Positions 31,771 to 41,005 of a stretch of DNA of 64,000 nucleotides are shown one piece after another. A program made the position numbers and the translations under genes. This stretch comes from Mesorhizobium loti (lineage in GTDB: Bacteria > Pseudomonadota > Alphaproteobacteria > Rhizobiales > Rhizobiaceae). The stretch covers positions 186,001 through 250,000 of the forward strand of contig NZ_QGGH01000006.1 in the NCBI RefSeq assembly GCF_003148495.1, written 5' to 3'. How positions within the stretch are numbered: position 1 is the first letter of the stretch; every line of letters starts with the position of its first letter. The notes beneath the pieces were generated by a model. It was not told the DNA's origin, made no database searches, and saw only the letters and a list, made by a program, of their open reading frames with translations.

Positions 31771-32535
31771 TTATCGCTGCAATTCCGCCAGCGCCCTCTC
31801 CAGCGGCGCCGGCGAAATCTGGATCGGGCCGGAGAACGGCACGTCCATGTCGAGGATCAGGTAAAGCGCCCCGGCGATCAGCACGGCCGAAACCCCGAAG
31901 GTCGAAACCGTTATCGCGTTGCGGGGTGCCCTGAAGCCGAAACTGGCGAAGATCAGCGCCAGCCAAGCAACCAGCATGGCGATCAGCGGCCAGGGGATCG
32001 CGCCCTCTGACTGCTCGATCAGCACCCAGCGCAATTCCAGCACCTTCTGCAGACGCTGGCGGGCATCCTGCAACAGGGAGCCGCGCCCCGCGTCGGCCGA
32101 CGTCAGCGCGCTCAGCCGGGTGCCGACCTCCGTCAGCAGACGTTCGGACAGCTGGTTGGCGACAACAGTGGTTTCGCTGGTTTGCGACGAGCTGGCCACC
32201 ACCCTCTGCACATAGGCGGCGAGCGGTTGGCGCACCGCGTCGGCTTCAGGGCCATACTGGCGCAAGATCCTGTCGAGCAGGATCAGCTCCGTCGCATAGG
32301 CGTGCACATTGTGGTCGATCGATTCGAAGGTGTTCTTGGCTGAGTTGATCATCAGGCCAAGCACCAGCGAGGTCATGACCCCGAACAGATTGGCGGCCAG
32401 CCGCACCACTGTGTTGGTATCGTCATCGCGATGCCTGGCCGGCAGCCTAGGCCAGATCGCCATGCTGGCCAGCGGCGCCGCCGCCAGGCACAGGAAGATC
32501 ATCACTGCAATCAAGGCTTCACGCATACCGCGCAT
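31771..32535 (-). CDS. DUF4239 membrane protein
   Basis: 254 residues with two N-terminal hydrophobic helices (about 6-26 and 48-66) and two C-terminal ones (about 190-245), separated by a long soluble helical region. This matches DUF4239, whose function is unknown. The start is uncertain: ATG 32535, ATG 32526 and an upstream TTG at 32562 are all possible and none has a clear ribosome-binding site. It lies 54 bases ahead of the EncFtn-like gene on the same strand and 95 bases after the MttB-like gene. Confidence 0.75.
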   Translation of the reverse strand: MRGMREALIAVMIFLCLAAAPLASMAIWPRLPARHRDDDTNTVVRLAANLFGVMTSLVLGLMINSAKNTFESIDHNVHAYATELILLDRILRQYGPEADAVRQPLAAYVQRVVASSSQTSETTVVANQLSERLLTEVGTRLSALTSADAGRGSLLQDARQRLQKVLELRWVLIEQSEGAIPWPLIAMLVAWLALIFASFGFRAPRNAITVSTFGVSAVLIAGALYLILDMDVPFSGPIQISPAPLERALAELQR

Positions 32536-32630
32536 TTCTGCACGGCATGCGCCGATTGCCAATTACCCCGGCACCGATCACACCGCGAAAGTTGCGGCAA
32601 GGTCAGGCGTCTGCCTCGACGGCCAGTGCC

Positions 32631-34184
32631 TCACGACACCGGTGCGGCTCCGCCCTCTGCGGTGCGCCGGGCGATGAATTCGTCGAGAACGCCTGATGTG
32701 GCGACGGCGGAAGCCGGCGGCACGAAATCGGCCAGCGCGCGCCTCCAGACGCCGGTGGCGCGCTCGCTCGCCGTCTTCGACCCGCTTTGCGTCCAGTTGC
32801 CGAAATTCGACCAGTCGGCCACCAGCGGCTCGTAGAAAGCGGTGCGGTAGCGCGCCATGGTGTGGCCGGCCGAGAAGAAGTGGCCGCCCGGCTGCACCTC
32901 GGCGATCGCTTCGAAACCTATCGTATCGGTGTCGCCGGGCGTCGTGGCGCAGAGCTCGGCCACCGTCTGCAGCGCCTCGATGTCGGTGATGAGTTTCTCG
33001 AAGGAGACGCTGAGGCCGCCCTCCAGCCAGCCGGCGGCATGAATGCACATCGTCGCCCCGGCCAGCACCGAGCCCCACAGCGCGAACTGCGTCTCGTGTG
33101 CGGCCTGCGCATCGGAGATGTTGGCCGCACTGCCGCCGCCGGACCGCCACGGCAGTCCGGTGAAGCGCGCCAGCTGGCCAGCGCCCAGCGTCGCCTTGAC
33201 GTGCTCCGGCGTGCCGAAGGCCGGCGCCCCGGATTTCATGTCGACATTGGAGGAGAACGAGCCGTAGACGACCGGCGCACCCGGCCGCACGATCTGCGCC
33301 AGTGTCAGCCCGGCCAGCGCTTCGGCATGCTGCAGCGTCAGCGCGCCGGCGACGGTGATCGGTGCCATGGCGCCCGCCAGGCAGAACGGCGTGATGACGG
33401 AGACCTGGCCCGCACGGGCGAAATCGATGATGCCTTGCGCCATCGGAATGTCGAGCTGGCGTGGCGAGTTGGTGTTGATGACGGTGTAGCAATGCGCGCC
33501 CGCCAGAAACTCGTCCTGCGACAAGCCGCGCGCCAGCCGCAGCATCTCGAAGCCGTCTTCGACCTGCGGCGTGCCGCGCGCGAAGACGAAGGGAAACTTA
33601 TCCGACAGCGTCAGCTGCGCGCGGTTGACGGCATAGTGGCGGAAGCGATTGTCGACATCCTGCGGCTCGATGCAGGGTCCCAGCATATGCAGCACGTCGA
33701 AATGCTGCACCAGCCGCATCAAATCCTCGAAATCGGCAAGCGTACCCGGCCGCCGGCCGCGCTCAAGATCAGTGACGTTCGGCGCTCCGCATCCAGCCAG
33801 GAAGGTCATCGAGCCGAGTTCGAGGGTCAGATCGCGGGCGCGTGAGCCGGCATGAGCGTGGATCGACTTCGGCGCCGAGGCGAGTGCCGCCGTCACCATG
33901 TCGCGGCCGATGCGCACCATGTCGGTGTCCGGATCGACCAGGGCGCCGGCGCGGGCGAAATGCTCACGCGCCTGCGGCAGCAGCACCTTGATGCCAAGCT
34001 CTTCAAGCACCCGCAGCGCCGTGTCGTGGATCGAAGCCACCTGATCATCCGAAAAGATCGGCTGCGGCAGGAACGGATTCTTCAGCGAATGGTAATTGGG
34101 CCGGCGGCTGCTTTCGCTGCCGGCCTCGCCCGTGCGTCCGCGCCGCCGTTCGCGCCTGCTGTCCCGTGCCGCGTCATCGACCAT
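32631..34184 (-). CDS. MttB-like trimethylamine methyltransferase family protein (non-pyrrolysine)
   Basis: 517 residues of the COG5598/MttB superfamily TIM barrel (for example SDDQVASIHDTALRVLEELG near residue 45 and GGGSAANISDAQAAHE). Archaeal MttB uses pyrrolysine read from an amber codon; here the frame is uninterrupted, so it is a non-pyrrolysine member. Characterised relatives such as MtgB demethylate glycine betaine or similar compounds by transferring methyl groups to a corrinoid protein, but none is encoded here. The start has GAGGAGG seven bases ahead and lies 12 bases after the flavoprotein stop, so the two are co-transcribed. Confidence 0.85.
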   Translation of the reverse strand: MVDDAARDSRRERRRGRTGEAGSESSRRPNYHSLKNPFLPQPIFSDDQVASIHDTALRVLEELGIKVLLPQAREHFARAGALVDPDTDMVRIGRDMVTAALASAPKSIHAHAGSRARDLTLELGSMTFLAGCGAPNVTDLERGRRPGTLADFEDLMRLVQHFDVLHMLGPCIEPQDVDNRFRHYAVNRAQLTLSDKFPFVFARGTPQVEDGFEMLRLARGLSQDEFLAGAHCYTVINTNSPRQLDIPMAQGIIDFARAGQVSVITPFCLAGAMAPITVAGALTLQHAEALAGLTLAQIVRPGAPVVYGSFSSNVDMKSGAPAFGTPEHVKATLGAGQLARFTGLPWRSGGGSAANISDAQAAHETQFALWGSVLAGATMCIHAAGWLEGGLSVSFEKLITDIEALQTVAELCATTPGDTDTIGFEAIAEVQPGGHFFSAGHTMARYRTAFYEPLVADWSNFGNWTQSGSKTASERATGVWRRALADFVPPASAVATSGVLDEFIARRTAEGGAAPVS

Positions 34185-34196
34185 CAGAAATCCTCC

Positions 34197-36608
34197 TCAT
34201 TGCCGCATCGCCTTGCCCAAGGGATCGTAGGGTGAAGCCGCGATGACACGCGCTGGCCGCTCCTCACCCACGACATGCACCGAGAGCGCGGTGCCCTCGC
34301 CCGCGAAATCGCGGTCGACAAGCGCCAGCGCCAGGCTCTTGCCGACCGTATACCCATAGCCGCCCGACGTGACGAAGCCGACGCGCCGGGCCTGGTGCCA
34401 GACCGGCTCGAAGCCGCTGGCATCGGCGTCGAGCGCATCGACTTCAAGCGTCACCAGGCTTTGGCCGCTGCCGGCCTCCCGCTGTTTCAACGCCGCTTCG
34501 CGGCCGGTGAAGTCGCCCTTGCCGAAAGCGATGAAGCGATCGAGGCCGGTCAGGCCGGGCGTATAGCCTTGAGTGAATTCGCGCGACCAGATGCCGAAGC
34601 TTTTTTCCAGCCGCAGCGCATTGAGCGCATAATAGCCAATCTCGGCAAGGCCGAGGTCCTCGCCTGCGGCCAGCAGCGTTTCGCGCAAAGTGGCATGCGT
34701 GGTCGCGGGGCAACTGATTTCGAAGCCGAGTTCGCCTGATATCGACAGCCGCGCCACACGTGCCTGCACCATGCCGATGTCGAATGCGCCGCAGGCCATG
34801 AACGGCAATGCCGCGCCGGACACATCCTGATGCGTCGTGCGCTCCAGGATCTTGCGCGCATTCGGACCCGTCAGGAGGAAACCGCACATCGTGTCGGAGA
34901 GGTCGGTGACAGTGACGCCCTCAGCCGCATGGCTCTCGAACCAGCGCATGTGGAATTCCCGGAGATAGTAGGAGCCCATCAGCCAATAGCCGTCGCCGCC
35001 CCAGTTGAAGACGGTGAGGTCGCCCTTCAGCCGTCCGTCATGGCCGAGCATCGGCGCTAACCTCGCCTGCCCCGCTTTCGGCAGCTTGCAGGCGAGCAGC
35101 CGGTCGAGCCAGGCCTCCGCACCGGGCCCCGACACCGCATAGCGCGAATAGGCCGAGATATCGACGAGACCGGCGGCGCGCCGCACCTGCAGCGCCTCGT
35201 CGCCAACAATGTCGAAGGCGTTGGAGCGTCGCAGCGTCGTGTTCTCGGCAAACCCCATCGGCGCGAAATAGGCCGGGATTTCCAGCCCCCATGACGCCGT
35301 CCATTCGCATCCCGCCGCGCTCATCCCGTCATAGGCGCCGGGGCGTTTCAGCGGCCGCCCGGCCGGCAGCCGCTCATTGGGAAAGGTCATGACGAAGCGG
35401 CGCGAATAGAACTGGCGCGTCGTCTGCCTGAGATATTCGCGGTTGGCGGCGAAGGCACCGTAGCGGGCAATGTCCATGCCGAAGATGTCGGCCTGCGGCT
35501 CGCCATAAATCATCCATTCGGCCAGCGATTTGCCGACCCCGCCGCCCTGGCTGAAACCGGCCATGACGCCGCAGGCGACCCAGTAGTTCTTCAACCTGCG
35601 CACCGGCCCGACGATCGGGTTGCCGTCCGGCGTGAAGGTGAAGGCGCCGTTGACCCATTTGCGGATGCCGGCCGTCGCCAGGCACGGGAAGCGCTCATGC
35701 GCCTTGGCGAGTTCGGGACTGATACGGTCGATGTCTTCCGGGATCAGCTCGATGCCATAGTCCCAAGGCGCACCATCCATGTTCCAGTGCTTTGGGTTCT
35801 GCTCGTACACGCCAAGCAGCACGCCCTTGCGCTCTTGCCTGAGATAGGAAAAGCCGTCGAGATCGACGGCGATCCCGATCTCCCGGTCAAGTGCTGCGAT
35901 CTCCGGAATGTCTTCGGTGATGAAATAATGGTGCTCCATCGGCGTCACCGGCAGGTCGACACCGGCCATGCGGCCGAGCTGCTTCGCCCACAGCCCGCCA
36001 GCATTGACGACATGTTCGGCGATGATGGTGCCCTGCTCCGTCACGACATCCCAGCGACCGTCGGTGCGCGCCTTCAGCTCGACGACCCGGTTGCGCAGGA
36101 TGATGTCGGCGCCGCGCTTCTTCGCGGCACCGGCATAGGCGTGCGTCGTGCCGTACGGGTCGAGATGGCCTTCGTTGGAATCATGCAGGCCGCCAAGGAC
36201 GCCGGTGACGTCCACGATCGGGCAGATCGCCTTGATCTCGTCGGGCGTCACCAGCCGCGCGGTCTCGATGCCGACCGACTGGAACACCGCCCAGGCCGAT
36301 TTCAGCCACTCCCAGCGCGCGGGATCGCTGGCGATGTTGACGCCGCCGGTCATGTGCAGGCCGATGTTTTGACCGGATTCGGCTTCGATCTCCCGGTAGA
36401 GATTGATGGTGTAGTCCTGCAGCGCCGCTACGTTCGGGTCGGCGTTGAGCGCGTGGAAACCGGCTGCCGCGTGCCAGGTCGAACCGGCCGTCAATTCGGC
36501 ACGCTCGATCAGCGCCACATCGCTCCAGCCGAACCGCGTCAGATGGTAGAGCACCGAGGCTCCAACCACGCCACCTCCGATGACGACTGCGCGGTAGTGC
36601 GACTTCAA
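34197..36608 (-). CDS. FAD-dependent dimethylglycine/sarcosine dehydrogenase-like protein with GcvT domain
   Basis: 803 residues. An N-terminal DAO-type FAD domain starts AVVIGGGVVGASVLYHL. The STWHAA motif near residue 43 is where His binds FAD covalently in dimethylglycine dehydrogenase. A central FAO_M region follows, then a GcvT-like tetrahydrofolate domain (about 430-690) and a GcvT C-terminal barrel. Such enzymes remove N-methyl groups oxidatively and pass the carbon to tetrahydrofolate. The start is TTG with GGAGGGG upstream. It is the first gene of a pair with the MttB-like methyltransferase. A strong palindrome lies 43 bases upstream, so the operon is probably controlled by an unlinked regulator. 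Confidence 0.88.
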   Translation of the reverse strand: MKSHYRAVVIGGGVVGASVLYHLTRFGWSDVALIERAELTAGSTWHAAAGFHALNADPNVAALQDYTINLYREIEAESGQNIGLHMTGGVNIASDPARWEWLKSAWAVFQSVGIETARLVTPDEIKAICPIVDVTGVLGGLHDSNEGHLDPYGTTHAYAGAAKKRGADIILRNRVVELKARTDGRWDVVTEQGTIIAEHVVNAGGLWAKQLGRMAGVDLPVTPMEHHYFITEDIPEIAALDREIGIAVDLDGFSYLRQERKGVLLGVYEQNPKHWNMDGAPWDYGIELIPEDIDRISPELAKAHERFPCLATAGIRKWVNGAFTFTPDGNPIVGPVRRLKNYWVACGVMAGFSQGGGVGKSLAEWMIYGEPQADIFGMDIARYGAFAANREYLRQTTRQFYSRRFVMTFPNERLPAGRPLKRPGAYDGMSAAGCEWTASWGLEIPAYFAPMGFAENTTLRRSNAFDIVGDEALQVRRAAGLVDISAYSRYAVSGPGAEAWLDRLLACKLPKAGQARLAPMLGHDGRLKGDLTVFNWGGDGYWLMGSYYLREFHMRWFESHAAEGVTVTDLSDTMCGFLLTGPNARKILERTTHQDVSGAALPFMACGAFDIGMVQARVARLSISGELGFEISCPATTHATLRETLLAAGEDLGLAEIGYYALNALRLEKSFGIWSREFTQGYTPGLTGLDRFIAFGKGDFTGREAALKQREAGSGQSLVTLEVDALDADASGFEPVWHQARRVGFVTSGGYGYTVGKSLALALVDRDFAGEGTALSVHVVGEERPARVIAASPYDPLGKAMRQ

Positions 36609-36917
36609 GGCTTCCCCTCCACGGCTGGTCCGAAGGCTGGATCATATACGCACTAGACATAAGTGTCTAGTGCCAGCGCACGCGCGCGCCTTTCGTCGAC
36701 CGGAGTCCGACGGAGTGATCAATTCTTTCCGCCAGGCGCACGTTTTGTCGGCGCGTGAAGAAGACGGCGGGCATGCACCGCGCGCTGTCACGCAAGCATC
36801 ATGTTCGCGCCGTAGACCGCGTTTCGGGGAGGCGCGCGCGGCATCATCGATGTCGCACCTCTTTCAGCTTTTCGTCCCGCGGCCGCTCCGGCACATCTGT
36901 CACAAAGAGGATTGTCC
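36609..36917. other. 309-base intergenic region between divergent genes
   Basis: It lies between the dimethylglycine dehydrogenase-like gene and the phytase-like gene and must hold two divergent promoters. The only clear structure is the palindrome at 36651-36672 near the flavoprotein. On the other side AAAGAGG (36904-36910) serves the phytase-like start. I see no small gene in it. Confidence 0.6.
36651..36672. promoter_or_regulatory. 22-bp palindrome, likely operator of the demethylase operon
   Basis: CACTAGACA-TAAG-TGTCTAGTG: perfect 9-bp arms around a 4-bp centre, 43-64 bases upstream of the flavoprotein start and in AT-richer surroundings than the rest of the window. The symmetry and size suit a dimeric GntR- or TetR-type regulator. 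No such regulator gene is adjacent. Confidence 0.65.
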
Positions 36918-38396
36918 ATGAAACACCTTTACCGAACCGCGTCGCTCGGCGTCGCGCTGGCCTTGTTCACCGCCTTGACGCCGGCGCTCGCCGACAGCAC
37001 CGCGACCGTCGGCGGCCTCGTCAACAAGGGGCTGGTCGGCGTCGGCCGCATCCCGGCCGCTCAGCGCGACAAGTTCGGCGAGACGTTCGGCTCCGGTTCC
37101 GGCATGGCGATCGACACATCAGGCTGGACGCATGACGCCGCCGGCTACAAGGGTTCGCTCTGGCTGCTGCCGGACCGTGGCTACAATGTCGTCGGCACCA
37201 CCGACTACCGGCCGCGCCTCAACACAATCGGCATCGAATTTGCCCCGGTCGCACCGGGCGCGGCACCCGCTGCCGGCCAGGAGCAGACGGGCGTCAAGGC
37301 GACGCTTGCCGACACCATGCTGCTCACCGATGACAAGGGCGCTGACGCCACCGGCCTCGATCCGCTCAACGGCGTGCGCGCGGCAAGCGACGATATGCCG
37401 ATCCTGCCGCAGGCCGACAACGGCAAGCTGGCGCTCGACAACGAGGCGATCGTGCGGCTGCCCGACGGCTCGATGTTCATCTCCGACGAATACGGCCCGA
37501 ACATCTACCGGTTCTCCGCCGACGGCCATCTGTTGTCGGCGACCCAGCCACCGGCCGCGCTGGTGCCGATGCGCCACGGCGCGCCGAACTTCGCCTCGGA
37601 CAATCCGGGCTCTGGTGCTGCCGAACCCGATCCGAAGGATCCCGATACCGGCCGCCAGAACAACCAGGGTCTCGAAGGCATGGCGATGACGCCGGACGGC
37701 AAGTTCCTGATCGCCGTGCTGCAGTCGGCGACCAGGCAGGATGGCGGCGATTCCGGCTCGACCCGCCAGAACACCAGGGCGCTGGTCTATGACGCATCCG
37801 ACCTCGGCCATCTCAAGCTGGCGCATGAGTATGTCGCGCCGCTGCCGGTGTTCAAGGATGCCAAGGGCAAGACCAAGATCGCCGCGCAAAGCGAGATCGT
37901 AGCGCTCTCCGATAAAACCTTCCTGATGCTGACGCGCGACAGCGGCAACGGCCAGGGGCTGAAGGGCGACACCTCGCTGGTGCGCCAGATCTTCGTCGTC
38001 GACGTCTCGGCCGCAACCGACATCGCCGGCGGCGCCTTCGATGCCGCCGACAAGCCGCTGGCGCCCAAGGGCGTGCTCGACCCGTCGGTGACGCCGGCCA
38101 AGCTGACGCCGTTCATCGACATCAACGACAGTGCCGAACTCGGCCGCTTCGGCCTGCACAATGGCGCGCCGAACGACAAGAACAATTTGTCGGAGAAGTG
38201 GGAGGCGATGTCGGTGGTAAGCGTTCTCGATCCGAAGCTGCCCGACGACTACTTCCTGTTCGTCGCCAACGACAACGACTTCCTCGCCCAGGACGGCTTC
38301 CAGGTCGGCGCGCCCTACAAGGCCGAGGACGGCGCCGATGTCGACACCATGTTCCTGGTCTATCAGGTCACGCTGCCGGGTCTGACCAAGAAGTAA
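36918..38396 (+). CDS. Secreted phytase-like esterase (PF13449 type)
   Basis: 492 residues, with an N-terminal signal peptide (MKHLYRTASLGVALALFTAL, cleavage near ALA-DS, about residue 25), so periplasmic or exported. The mature protein looks like the phytase-like beta-propeller family: GSLWLLPDRGYN near residue 77, LPDGSMFISDEYGPNIYRFS, NNQGLEGMAMTPDG. Proteins of this family are annotated as having esterase-like activity, and true phytase activity is uncertain. ATG 36918 is preferred to TTG 36912 because AAAGAGG lies seven bases ahead. It is monocistronic and convergent with the L,D-transpeptidase gene. Confidence 0.85.
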   Translation: MKHLYRTASLGVALALFTALTPALADSTATVGGLVNKGLVGVGRIPAAQRDKFGETFGSGSGMAIDTSGWTHDAAGYKGSLWLLPDRGYNVVGTTDYRPRLNTIGIEFAPVAPGAAPAAGQEQTGVKATLADTMLLTDDKGADATGLDPLNGVRAASDDMPILPQADNGKLALDNEAIVRLPDGSMFISDEYGPNIYRFSADGHLLSATQPPAALVPMRHGAPNFASDNPGSGAAEPDPKDPDTGRQNNQGLEGMAMTPDGKFLIAVLQSATRQDGGDSGSTRQNTRALVYDASDLGHLKLAHEYVAPLPVFKDAKGKTKIAAQSEIVALSDKTFLMLTRDSGNGQGLKGDTSLVRQIFVVDVSAATDIAGGAFDAADKPLAPKGVLDPSVTPAKLTPFIDINDSAELGRFGLHNGAPNDKNNLSEKWEAMSVVSVLDPKLPDDYFLFVANDNDFLAQDGFQVGAPYKAEDGADVDTMFLVYQVTLPGLTKK

Positions 38397-38456
38397 CAAC
38401 ACCTGTTCAGGCGGGTGCACCGAGCGCGTCCGCCTGAGCAGATCGTGAAAAGGCTC

Positions 38457-39248
38457 TTACTTCAACATCTCCGCGTCCCTTGGCACGCCGGCATCGATCG
38501 GCTCGGCCGTCCTGTTCGACACCGCGCTGATCTTGCCGGCGGCCGACAGGTTGGGGCGCACGAAGACCGGCGCGACGCCGTTGACCCGGCTGTAGAGGTC
38601 GATGATGTCCTGGTTCATGAAGCGCACGCAGCCCGACGATGCATTCTTGCCGATGGAATCCCACTCCGGCGTGCCGTGCAGCCGGTACATCGTGTCCTTG
38701 CCGTCGCGGAACAGATACAGCGCGCGGGCGCCGAGCGGGCTCTGCGGGCCGGGCGGCATGCCGTCCTTGTATTTCGCCAGTTCCGGCCGGCGCTGGATCA
38801 TTTCCGGCGGCGGCGTCCAGACCGGCCACTTCTTCCTCGCCTGGACCACGGCGCTGCCGGTCCATCCGAAACCGGCCTTGCCAAGGCTGACGCCGTAGCG
38901 GATTGCCTTGCCGCCGTCGCGCACCAGATAGAGAAAGTGCTCGGAGACATCGACGACGATCGTGCCGGGTTTTTCTCCGGTCGGGTCGTCCACGATCTGG
39001 CGCACGAACTTCGGATCGAGCTTGGTGACCGGGATTGCCGGCAGCTGATAGCCCTCGTCGGTGCGCGCCGCATACATGCTTGCGGTGTCGCCGAAAGCCG
39101 GATCGCTTGGTGGTGCCGCCACCGGCGGCGGTGGCGCCACGTCCATCGTGGTGCACGCCGAAAGAGCCACGGACGCCGCGCCCAAGGCGGATGCACCGAG
39201 GAACGCGCGCCGGCTCAGGCGTTCAGAAAACAGCGGAATATCGGACAT
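38457..39248 (-). CDS. L,D-transpeptidase (YkuD family) with lipoprotein-type signal
   Basis: 263 residues. The N-terminus has an RR pair (13-14), a hydrophobic run and a lipobox-like LSAC with Cys32, so it is exported and perhaps lipidated. The YkuD domain carries the catalytic signature HGTPEW (His191) and SSGCVRF (Cys207). Such enzymes form 3-3 cross-links in peptidoglycan or attach proteins to it, an activity prominent in Rhizobiales polar growth. Two tandem CAGATCTGTAGG boxes lie just upstream of the start. Convergent with the phytase-like gene, with a short inverted repeat (TCAGGCGG/CCGCCTGA, 38407-38437) between them. Confidence 0.9.
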   Translation of the reverse strand: MSDIPLFSERLSRRAFLGASALGAASVALSACTTMDVAPPPPVAAPPSDPAFGDTASMYAARTDEGYQLPAIPVTKLDPKFVRQIVDDPTGEKPGTIVVDVSEHFLYLVRDGGKAIRYGVSLGKAGFGWTGSAVVQARKKWPVWTPPPEMIQRRPELAKYKDGMPPGPQSPLGARALYLFRDGKDTMYRLHGTPEWDSIGKNASSGCVRFMNQDIIDLYSRVNGVAPVFVRPNLSAAGKISAVSNRTAEPIDAGVPRDAEMLK

Positions 39249-39265
39249 GAACCCCCCGGTCTATC

Positions 39266-39290
39266 CAGATCTGTAGGGCAGATCTGTAGG
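39266..39290. repeat. Two tandem CAGATCTGTAGG boxes upstream of L,D-transpeptidase
   Basis: The 12-mer occurs at 39266-39277 and again at 39279-39290, one base apart, each with a palindromic CAGATCTG core. They lie 18-42 bases upstream of the transpeptidase ATG, where they could bind a regulator or affect the 5' leader. Confidence 0.55.
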
Positions 39291-39430
39291 AATGCGGCCC
39301 CACGCATCGAGGATCAATATCCCATTCCGGAAGCTTTGAGAACATGATTAGATCCAGGCATGACCTGTTCCGTTGAATCGGCAATCATCGCGGACCGGAC
39401 TTGAGTTAAACCTTCGCCGAGTTGCCAGCC

Positions 39431-40903
39431 ATGGACGAGAAAATGCCCACGCGCCGGCGCACCGGCGACCTGACCAGCGGCCCGATCCCGCGCACGCTTC
39501 TGCTGTTCGCCTTGCCGGTGCTCGGCTCCAACGTGCTGCAGTCGCTCAACGGTTCGATCAACGCCGTCTGGGTCGGCCGCTTCCTCGGCGAATCGGCGCT
39601 GACCGCCACCTCCAACGCCAACCTCGTCCTGTTCCTGATCCTCGGCACGGTGTTCGGCATCGGCATGGCGGCGACCATCCTGGTGGCGCAGTCGGTCGGC
39701 GCCCGCGATCTGCCCGAAGCGCGCCGCATCGTCGGCACCAGCGCCACCTTCTTCTTCCTCGTCTCGGTGGTGTTCGCGGTCTGCGGCTGGATCTGGGTCG
39801 ACGCCATCCTGGGCGCGCTCGGCACACCGGCCGACGCCTTGCCGCTGGCGCGCTCCTATCTGCGCATCATCTTCGTCGCCGTGCCGATGATGAACCTTCT
39901 CTCCTTCATCATGACCGTGCTGCGCGGTGCCGGCGATTCACGCACGCCCTTCTTCTTCATGGCGCTGGCCGTCGTTCTCGACATCGTGCTCAACCCGCTG
40001 CTCATCCGCGGCATCGGTCCGTTTCCCGAGCTCGGTATCGCGGGCTCCGCCACGTCCACGCTGATCGGCCAGACGGTGAGCGTGATCGCCATCCTCATCG
40101 TGCTCTATGTGCGCAAGCATCCGCTGCGTCTGGCCGGCGCCAACCTCGCTCTGCTGCGGCCGGACCCCACCTTGCTGCGCATCGTCGTCTTCAAGGGCGT
40201 GCCGATGGGTCTGCAGATGATCGTCATCTCGGTGGCAGCGCTGACGGTGATGGGCATGGTCAACTCCTACGGCTCGCAGGTTGCCGCCGCCTACGGCATC
40301 GCCGCCCAGCTGTGGACCTACATCCAGATGCCGGCGCTCGCCATCGGTGCCGCGGTTTCCTCGATGGCGGCGCAGAATGTCGGCGCCGGGCGCTGGGACC
40401 GGATCGGCCGCATCGCCGCCTCAGGCGTCGGCTTCAACCTGGTCCTGACCGGCGCACTGGTTGCCGTGCTGTCGGTTTTCGACCGCTCGGTGCTGAGCCT
40501 GTTCCTGAGCAGCGACAGTGCAGCGATCGACATCGCCGTCCACATCAACAATGTCGCGTCGTGGTCGTTCATCCTGTTCGGCATCACCATCGTGCTGTTT
40601 GCCACGGTGCGCGCCACGGGTGCCGTGATGCCGCCGCTGATCATCCTGGTGATCTCGGTGCTGGTCGTGCGCACCGGCTTTGCCTATTTCATGCGCGGCG
40701 TGATCGGCGAGGAAGCGCTGTGGTGGAGTTTCCCGGCTGGTTCGGTCACGTCGCTGGTGTTGGCCGCCGCCTACTACCGCTTCGGTCATTGGCGCACCCT
40801 GCACATGATCGAGGACAGGCCGGCCGCCGGCGAGCCACCGGACACCGGACTTGGCGTGCCGCGTGGACGCGCCCATCTTTCACCTGAAACGCCGAACGGC
40901 TGA
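39431..40903 (+). CDS. MATE family efflux transporter
   Basis: 490 residues with twelve hydrophobic helices arranged as two MatE halves. The first half begins GPIPRTLLLFALPVLGSNVL; the second begins near residue 245. MATE proteins export cationic drugs, flavonoids or organic acids using Na+ or H+ gradients. Start choice is between TTG 39422 and ATG 39431; neither has a strong Shine-Dalgarno, and ATG is taken. It is monocistronic; a CAGGGCC/GGCCCTG inverted repeat (about 40935-40961) after its stop may end transcription from both convergent genes. Confidence 0.9.
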   Translation: MDEKMPTRRRTGDLTSGPIPRTLLLFALPVLGSNVLQSLNGSINAVWVGRFLGESALTATSNANLVLFLILGTVFGIGMAATILVAQSVGARDLPEARRIVGTSATFFFLVSVVFAVCGWIWVDAILGALGTPADALPLARSYLRIIFVAVPMMNLLSFIMTVLRGAGDSRTPFFFMALAVVLDIVLNPLLIRGIGPFPELGIAGSATSTLIGQTVSVIAILIVLYVRKHPLRLAGANLALLRPDPTLLRIVVFKGVPMGLQMIVISVAALTVMGMVNSYGSQVAAAYGIAAQLWTYIQMPALAIGAAVSSMAAQNVGAGRWDRIGRIAASGVGFNLVLTGALVAVLSVFDRSVLSLFLSSDSAAIDIAVHINNVASWSFILFGITIVLFATVRATGAVMPPLIILVISVLVVRTGFAYFMRGVIGEEALWWSFPAGSVTSLVLAAAYYRFGHWRTLHMIEDRPAAGEPPDTGLGVPRGRAHLSPETPNG

Positions 40904-41005
40904 AGGTCCGGATCCTTCTGGCCAAGGACATGGCGACAGGGCCACAAGCTGATTGCGGCCCTGCCCGTCATGCGATCCGGAACGCCCGGACCGGCGCAAT
41001 CAACC

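Noticed and set aside
32631..34184. A pyrrolysine (amber) codon in the MttB-like gene
   Set aside because: The frame is uninterrupted from start to stop, so this is a non-pyrrolysine family member.
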